Below, one piece after another: positions 6,076 to 9,502 of a stretch of DNA of 9,502 bases. Each line of letters starts with the position of its first letter. Position 1 is the first letter of the stretch. Under the pieces are notes generated by a model, which searched no databases, had not been told where the DNA came from, and was given only the letters and a program-made list of their open reading frames with translations. Source of the stretch: Candidatus Altarchaeales archaeon A3 (GTDB taxonomy: Archaea > Altiarchaeota > Altiarchaeia > Altiarchaeales > Altiarchaeaceae); contig MTER01000014.1 in NCBI GenBank assembly GCA_002083985.1, forward strand, positions 8,363 through 17,864, written 5' to 3'. Position numbers and translations under genes: made by a program.

Positions 6076-7122
6076 CTACTCTAATTTTTTCAGCATCCGA
6101 ATATATTTTTCCATAGAATCATTGTTTTGCAGTACTTCGTCTCTTAATTTTGTGTTCAGTTTAATGTTTTTCAGTTTCTCAACACATTCTTTTTCAAAAT
6201 CGTCTTTTTCGAGATCATGGCAGTGTTTGATTATTGAATCCGCTGCTATTTGCGCGCTTTTAACTGCATAATAAATACCCTCACCTGTCAGCGGGTTTAC
6301 AAAACCAGCAGCATCTCCAATCAAAATAATATTGCTCCTGCAGGGTTCTTCCATCGGACCGTCAATCGGAATCAGATGTGAGGTAAAATTAATCGTCTTT
6401 AAATTTTTAATTTCTTTTTTCTTTTTAAAATTTTCAACAAATTTATTCAGGTATTCTCTTGAATTTTTCTTAAATTTATCGTCTGTGCTTCCTAATCCAA
6501 TCTTAATTTTGTTGTTTTGAGGGCTTGCCCATCCATAACCCCCGTTCACATGACCATAATGAACTTCAAACCAGTTTCCGATTTTTTCGTTAATAACTTC
6601 ATTTGGCAGGTCAATAGTATATTGAACGCCGAGGGCAAAATTTTTATATTTCCTGCCAATCGTTTTTCTTACAATGGAATTTGCACCATCTGCTCCGACA
6701 AGTATTTTTGAATAAAAATTATTATTTATTTTAATTTTATTATCGTTTTTAGAAAAAATAATATTGTTGGCATTTAAATTATCAATAACTTCTGCTCCCG
6801 CATCTTTTGCCCTCTCAATCAGCCAATAGTCAAATTTTTTCCGGTCTACTATTACACCTTCTTTTAAAAATCCAGTATATAATTCAATGCCTGAAGGGGA
6901 AAATAGGTGGTAGCCGTTAAATATTCGTTCAATTACGTATTCAGGGATTTTTCCTAAAAGGTGGTAAATTCTTGGCGGAGCAATACCTGCACAAGGTTTA
7001 TCTCGGGGAAGTTTTTCTTTTTCCAGAATTAGTGTTTTAAATCCCGCACTTGCTGTTTTTTCTGCAATAGTTGAACCCGCAGGCCCTGCACCAATAACTA
7101 TGATGTCAAAATTATTTTTCAT
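6076..7122 (-). CDS. lipT: Geranylgeranyl-reductase-like FAD-dependent oxidoreductase (LipT type)
   Basis: A 348-residue flavoprotein with the GR2/p-hydroxybenzoate hydroxylase fold. The dinucleotide-binding motif IGAGPAGS is at residues 10-17, followed by PRDKPCAG (the geranylgeranyl reductase signature around the active-site cysteine), VGADGANSIVRK in the middle and LIGDAAGFVNPLTGEGI towards the C-terminus. Proteins of this kind encoded with lipS1, lipS2 and slpl genes have been named LipT and are thought to give redox support to lipoate assembly; the exact reaction is not established. I choose ATG 7122 over the upstream codon at 7155 because it starts directly at the Rossmann strand (MKNNFDIIVIGAG) and overlaps the upstream stop in the classic ATGA arrangement. 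A true geranylgeranyl reductase of archaeal lipid saturation is the alternative, less likely in this context. Confidence 0.78.
   Translation of the reverse strand: MKNNFDIIVIGAGPAGSTIAEKTASAGFKTLILEKEKLPRDKPCAGIAPPRIYHLLGKIPEYVIERIFNGYHLFSPSGIELYTGFLKEGVIVDRKKFDYWLIERAKDAGAEVIDNLNANNIIFSKNDNKIKINNNFYSKILVGADGANSIVRKTIGRKYKNFALGVQYTIDLPNEVINEKIGNWFEVHYGHVNGGYGWASPQNNKIKIGLGSTDDKFKKNSREYLNKFVENFKKKKEIKNLKTINFTSHLIPIDGPMEEPCRSNIILIGDAAGFVNPLTGEGIYYAVKSAQIAADSIIKHCHDLEKDDFEKECVEKLKNIKLNTKLRDEVLQNNDSMEKYIRMLKKLE
6085..6110 (+). terminator. Oligo-T terminator candidate of the plus-strand operon, inside lipT
   Basis: Two T-runs (6085-6090 and 6106-6110) begin 11 bases after the ligase stop codon. 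Archaeal termination often needs only oligo-T. Since the convergent genes have no spacer, any terminator must lie inside the opposing coding sequence, as these do. Confidence 0.35.
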
Positions 7123-8120
7123 TTTTCTTTTAATAGAGCATATTCTGCACAACAAACCACCTTAAAATTAATTTTTAAATTCATTTTTTTCGCTTCTTCG
7201 ATTGCGGTTCCAGATGGATAAGCTATTGCGTTAATTCCTGCTCTCACAGCTAACACATCAAGTTCTGCTTTATCTTTCCGGTTCCTTGCGCAGCCCAATA
7301 TCAAGGGTGTCTCTGGAAACATCAATCTTGCAACAGCAATAAATTTTGCAATATCTTTTGCTGTTGGGGGTTTAACTGAAAACATCGGCGTATCATTGAA
7401 CGGCATCAGACCTACTAAAACTATAGCATCCGGCTTGATTCTTTGAAGTATGTCAAGTGCATGAAATTCCCCTGAAATTTTACCATAATTTAATCCGATA
7501 ACTATGTGCGGAGCGATTTTTACTCCGTTTTCTTTCAGGCAGATTAGTGAATTCTCAAAATCAGCAGGCGAACCGTTTAAATGATAAACATTTTCAAGGG
7601 TTTCTCTGTCGCCGATTACATCAACTAATGCAATATCAACCCCTGCCGATGCCATGCCCTTTGCTGTTTCTTCATCAACAATACCCGTATGCACGGCAAG
7701 CGTTAAATTTGTTTCTTTTTTTATCTTTTTTATCACATCAATGAATTTTTTTAACGGCACCCTTCCGCTTAAGTCCGCCCCACCACTGATTAAACAACCC
7801 TTTGCTCCTTTCTTATACAAATTAATGCAGACATCTAACAATTCTTCGGGTGTTTTTGCGGGAATCATTGTCTTAAGCAGGTGTTTTTTGCAGTGTTCGC
7901 AGTTTAGCGCACAGGATTCCCCGGTAATTGATATTGCCGGAAAATCAAGGGATTTGTTTTTAAGCCCCATTACATCGTATTTTATGAAACCCGGGGCGTA
8001 GAAGTCAATTTCTTTTCTAAAATTTTTTCGTGATACAGAGAACGAATTTGGCAGTAGGACATCAGCAGATTCGGAGGAAAACATCCTCTGTGCTTCATAC
8101 TCGTGAATTTCTTTTTTCAT
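7119..8120 (-). CDS. lipS2: Biotin-synthase-like radical SAM protein, lipoyl synthase subunit (LipS2 type)
   Basis: A 333-residue radical SAM protein, counting from ATG 8120. The cluster motif is C70, C74, C77 (ITGESCALNCEHCKKHLL), preceded by DFYAPGFIKYD at 39-49. C277 (LGCARNRKD) and the near-terminal pair C323-C324 (VVCCAEYALL) are candidate ligands for a second cluster, as expected for a sulfur-inserting enzyme. It resembles the archaeal 'biotin synthetase homolog' family, distinct from the radical SAM protein at 3452-4510, so the window holds one of each of the two partners. Its stop overlaps the lipT start (ATGA), so the two are co-translated. A GTG at 8132 gives a four-residue-longer reading, but ATG 8120 lies about 26 nt from a TATA box and has no Shine-Dalgarno, suggesting a leaderless mRNA. 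The LipS1/LipS2 labels could be swapped. Confidence 0.75.
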   Translation of the reverse strand: MKKEIHEYEAQRMFSSESADVLLPNSFSVSRKNFRKEIDFYAPGFIKYDVMGLKNKSLDFPAISITGESCALNCEHCKKHLLKTMIPAKTPEELLDVCINLYKKGAKGCLISGGADLSGRVPLKKFIDVIKKIKKETNLTLAVHTGIVDEETAKGMASAGVDIALVDVIGDRETLENVYHLNGSPADFENSLICLKENGVKIAPHIVIGLNYGKISGEFHALDILQRIKPDAIVLVGLMPFNDTPMFSVKPPTAKDIAKFIAVARLMFPETPLILGCARNRKDKAELDVLAVRAGINAIAYPSGTAIEEAKKMNLKINFKVVCCAEYALLKEK

Positions 8121-8140
8121 GTTTGGTGACACAATAAACT

Positions 8141-8150
8141 ATTTTATAAG
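8141..8150 (-). promoter_or_regulatory. Archaeal-type TATA box of the lipS2-lipT operon
   Basis: On the minus strand the sequence reads CTTATAAAAT, centred about 26 nt upstream of ATG 8120. This is the spacing expected between an archaeal TATA box and the start of a leaderless transcript. The absence of any Shine-Dalgarno before that ATG agrees. It is one of the better hints that the host is an archaeon. Confidence 0.5.
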
Positions 8151-8273
8151 AATATTATTACTTAAATAGGGTCCGTCCATAAAGTATAAAATTTTGGAAA
8201 AATTTTAATTTTTTCAAGGTAAATTATTATGTTTTTGACAAAAATTATGAGTTTGTGGATGAAAACTAAATAG

Positions 8274-8281
8274 CAATAAAT
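8274..8281. repeat. Target-site duplication CAATAAAT, left copy
   Basis: Exact 8-bp direct repeat abutting the left terminal inverted repeat of the 8282-8443 element. Confidence 0.8.
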
Positions 8282-8443
8282 GTAACTTCTCAATAACTCG
8301 TGGGAAGATAACCTCGCTGTTGCTCGGATATTTTCAAAATCTATATGATTTTGAAAATGATAAAATATATAACATTTTTTGTATTTGTTTTTTATAAAAT
8401 GAGCAGTACGAAATTTATTTACTACGACTTATTGAGAAGCTAC
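8282..8443. mobile_element. MITE-like miniature element, copy 2 (162 bp)
   Basis: Terminal inverted repeats GTAACTTCTCAATAACTCG (8282-8300) and the inverse of 8425-8443 match at 17 of 19 positions. An exact 8-bp duplication CAATAAAT flanks it (8274-8281 and 8444-8451). It lies in the opposite orientation to the copy at 571-752 and shares both ends with it, but has a different core. That core has a perfect 12-bp hairpin (8330-8341 with 8347-8358, loop TATAT) and the motif TCGCTGTTGCTCG at 8314-8326. There is no open reading frame. It sits between the TSUP stop and the lipS2 promoter, where insertion harms neither gene. Confidence 0.88.
8330..8358. repeat. Perfect 12-bp hairpin inside miniature element copy 2
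   Basis: ATTTTCAAAATC at 8330-8341 pairs exactly with GATTTTGAAAAT at 8347-8358 across a TATAT loop. With the adjacent GC-richer 13-mer it forms the core unit that recurs near 370-411. Confidence 0.7.
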
Positions 8444-8451
8444 CAATAAAT
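8444..8451. repeat. Target-site duplication CAATAAAT, right copy
   Basis: Exact partner of 8274-8281, directly after the right terminal inverted repeat ending in GCTAC. Confidence 0.8.
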
Positions 8452-8453
8452 TT

Positions 8454-8467
8454 AAAAAATTTAAAAA
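8454..8467 (-). terminator. Oligo-T terminator of the TSUP gene
   Basis: Immediately after the TSUP stop codon, the minus strand reads ATTTTTAAATTTTTT, two T-runs (8463-8467 and 8454-8459) with no strong hairpin. This is typical of archaeal oligo-T termination. The T-runs end just before the miniature element's target duplication. Confidence 0.45.
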
Positions 8468-8468
8468 T

Positions 8469-9323
8469 TTAATGCCCAAAAATACCTAATGCCTTAAACA
8501 TCATCATCAATCCCACGAGTACCAGCATAACTGCAAATACCTTCCTTAACTTTTCCGGTTGGGTTTTTGACGCCATGTGTGCCCCTATATATGATCCGAT
8601 TATTGAGCCGCACAAAAGTGCGATTCCAAGAGGTATATCCACAAAGCCCTCAATAAAATATCTCAGTGAGCCGGAAAGCGCTGATAACATAACTACCAGC
8701 AAAGAGCTTCCGATTACAAGATACATCGGCAGCATAAGTACTGACAACATCAGCGGAATTAACAGCACTGCTCCCCCAACACCAAAGAACCCTGAAAACC
8801 CGCCAACAAGTACTCCAATTCCCAATGCTTTTGGAATGCTAACAAAATATTTTTCTTCTCTAAATTCCGTCCAGAATCCATATCTCTGAATATTTCCACC
8901 CTTTTTGTTTTTATTAAATATATTTGTTTTTATCAGCATGTTAAATGCAATCAAAAGCAAAAAAACGCCAAACAAAAGTTGTACCATTTCTTTAGGCGTT
9001 TCTATGCACAACATAGCGCCAAGCTGAGCGGCAAGTATCGCGGATGCTGCAATTACACCTACAATCTTAAAATTCACAAAACCATTTTTTATATGTTTAT
9101 ACGCGCCGGACAGTGCGGTTAATACTATATAAAATGTATCTGTTCCTATAGCAATCTTCATCGGGACACCAAACACTATTGTTAATATAGGCACCATGAT
9201 GAATCCGCCGCCGACGCCGAGGAATCCTGCTAAAAATCCTATCACAAGCCCAGTTAATGCAAGATGCAATATATTCGCATCAATTCCCGCGGTAGAAAAA
9301 TAAAAATTAAGAAATTCAAACAT
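8469..9323 (-). CDS. TSUP family (TauE/SafE) anion permease
   Basis: A 284-residue, strongly hydrophobic membrane protein with about eight predicted transmembrane segments. The two halves are clear internal repeats: AGFLGVGGGFIMVPIL (32-47) matches SGFFGVGGAVLLIPLM (177-192), GAYKHIKNGFV matches GSLRYFIEGFV, and each half ends in a P-E-x(n)-FxV helix. The length and the GVGG-x(4-5)-P motifs are those of the TauE/SafE/YfcA family, whose members move sulfite, sulfonates or other sulfur-containing and organic anions; the substrate here cannot be told. A strong Shine-Dalgarno precedes the ATG. It is transcribed in the same direction as lipS2-lipT but is separated from them by a miniature element and a terminator-like T-run, so it is probably its own unit. 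A link to sulfur supply for lipoate synthesis is only suggested by proximity. Confidence 0.9.
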   Translation of the reverse strand: MFEFLNFYFSTAGIDANILHLALTGLVIGFLAGFLGVGGGFIMVPILTIVFGVPMKIAIGTDTFYIVLTALSGAYKHIKNGFVNFKIVGVIAASAILAAQLGAMLCIETPKEMVQLLFGVFLLLIAFNMLIKTNIFNKNKKGGNIQRYGFWTEFREEKYFVSIPKALGIGVLVGGFSGFFGVGGAVLLIPLMLSVLMLPMYLVIGSSLLVVMLSALSGSLRYFIEGFVDIPLGIALLCGSIIGSYIGAHMASKTQPEKLRKVFAVMLVLVGLMMMFKALGIFGH

Positions 9324-9331
9324 TTTAGTTA

Positions 9332-9337
9332 CACCTC
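9332..9337 (-). promoter_or_regulatory. Strong Shine-Dalgarno of the TSUP gene
   Basis: GAGGTG on the minus strand lies eight bases (TAACTAAA) before ATG 9323. It fixes the start and contrasts with the apparently leaderless lipS2 and glcD-like genes. Confidence 0.75.
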
Positions 9338-9403
9338 ATCATTTTATCCTATCTTTTCTATTATTGAAAAATTTATGGGTAATTTTAAAATTTACAAAAT
9401 TAA

Positions 9404-9502
9404 TTACACTTGATAATAAAAATTACGCCCAAACTTTACGCTTGGGTGGAAAACTTGGGTTTTATTAAAATTATATCTTTTGTTTTCGGCTTCTTTTTTG
9501 TA
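9404..9502 (-). CDS. Possible C-terminal tail of an unidentified protein, cut by the right edge
   Basis: From the right edge the minus strand is open for 32 codons, stopping at TAA 9404-9406. The peptide is basic and aromatic (it includes KKEAENKRYNF and HPSVKFGRNFYYQ). I recognise no family. The 80-base gap to the TSUP start contains the Shine-Dalgarno and AT-rich sequence that could hold a promoter. With so few codons this may be chance. Confidence 0.3.
   Translation of the reverse strand, partial: YKKEAENKRYNFNKTQVFHPSVKFGRNFYYQV

Noticed and set aside
6076..7122. Bona fide geranylgeranyl reductase for archaeal lipid saturation
   Set aside because: The fold and PRDKPCAG motif allow it, but the co-translated radical SAM gene and the adjacent ligase match the lipT context, and no lipid genes are nearby.
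7123..7155. Upstream in-frame start for lipT giving 11 extra residues (MLCRICSIKRK)
   Set aside because: The extension lies wholly inside the end of lipS2, is not part of the Rossmann fold, and the ATGA overlap at 7119-7122 gives a natural coupled start.
9432..9470. Inverted CCCAA/TTGGG near the right edge as a terminator hairpin on the minus strand
   Set aside because: The stem is only five base pairs and lies inside the open frame that enters from the edge, upstream of its stop codon. A terminator there is unlikely.

Overview
The window is AT-rich and dominated by a lipoyl-cofactor assembly locus of the non-classical type. Instead of LipA and LipB it encodes two biotin-synthase-like radical SAM proteins (LipS1/LipS2 type), a lipoate/octanoate:protein ligase and a geranylgeranyl-reductase-like flavoprotein (LipT type). 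The host is probably an archaeon: lipS2 has a TATA-like box about 26 nt from an ATG without a Shine-Dalgarno, and the ligase carries an archaeal LplB-like domain. These systems also occur in deep-branching bacteria, and the sequence alone does not exclude one.

Layout. Positions 1-104 hold the apparent tail of a plus-strand gene cut by the edge. Positions 105-872 are gene-poor and very AT-rich. They contain an inverted repeat, a relic sharing a 13-nt motif with a mobile element further right, a complete 182-bp miniature transposable element with an 8-bp target duplication, and an 18-bp palindrome just ahead of the first operon. Positions 873-6074 are a tight plus-strand operon: an FAD-linked oxidase of the GlcD family, an HdrD/GlcF-like iron-sulfur protein, LipS1-type radical SAM, and a ligase fused to LplB-like and cysteine-rich DUF116-like domains. 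Positions 6076-8120 are a minus-strand operon (LipS2-type radical SAM, then LipT) that meets the first tail to tail with a single base between stop codons. Positions 8121-8468 hold the lipS2 promoter and a second 162-bp miniature element with its own 8-bp target duplication. Positions 8469-9323 encode a TSUP (TauE/SafE) anion permease on the minus strand, and 9404-9502 may be the tail of another minus-strand gene.

How the genes may work together. The ligase would attach octanoate (or free lipoate) to a lysine of an acceptor protein. LipS2 and LipS1 would then insert sulfur at C8 and C6, and LipT is a plausible redox partner. No lipoate acceptor (E2, GcvH or LbpA) is in the window. The least expected parts are the GlcD/HdrD-like redox pair translationally coupled to lipS1, and the DUF116-like cysteine-rich domain fused to the ligase. 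Both could supply electrons, sulfur or iron-sulfur clusters to the radical SAM pair, but that is inference.
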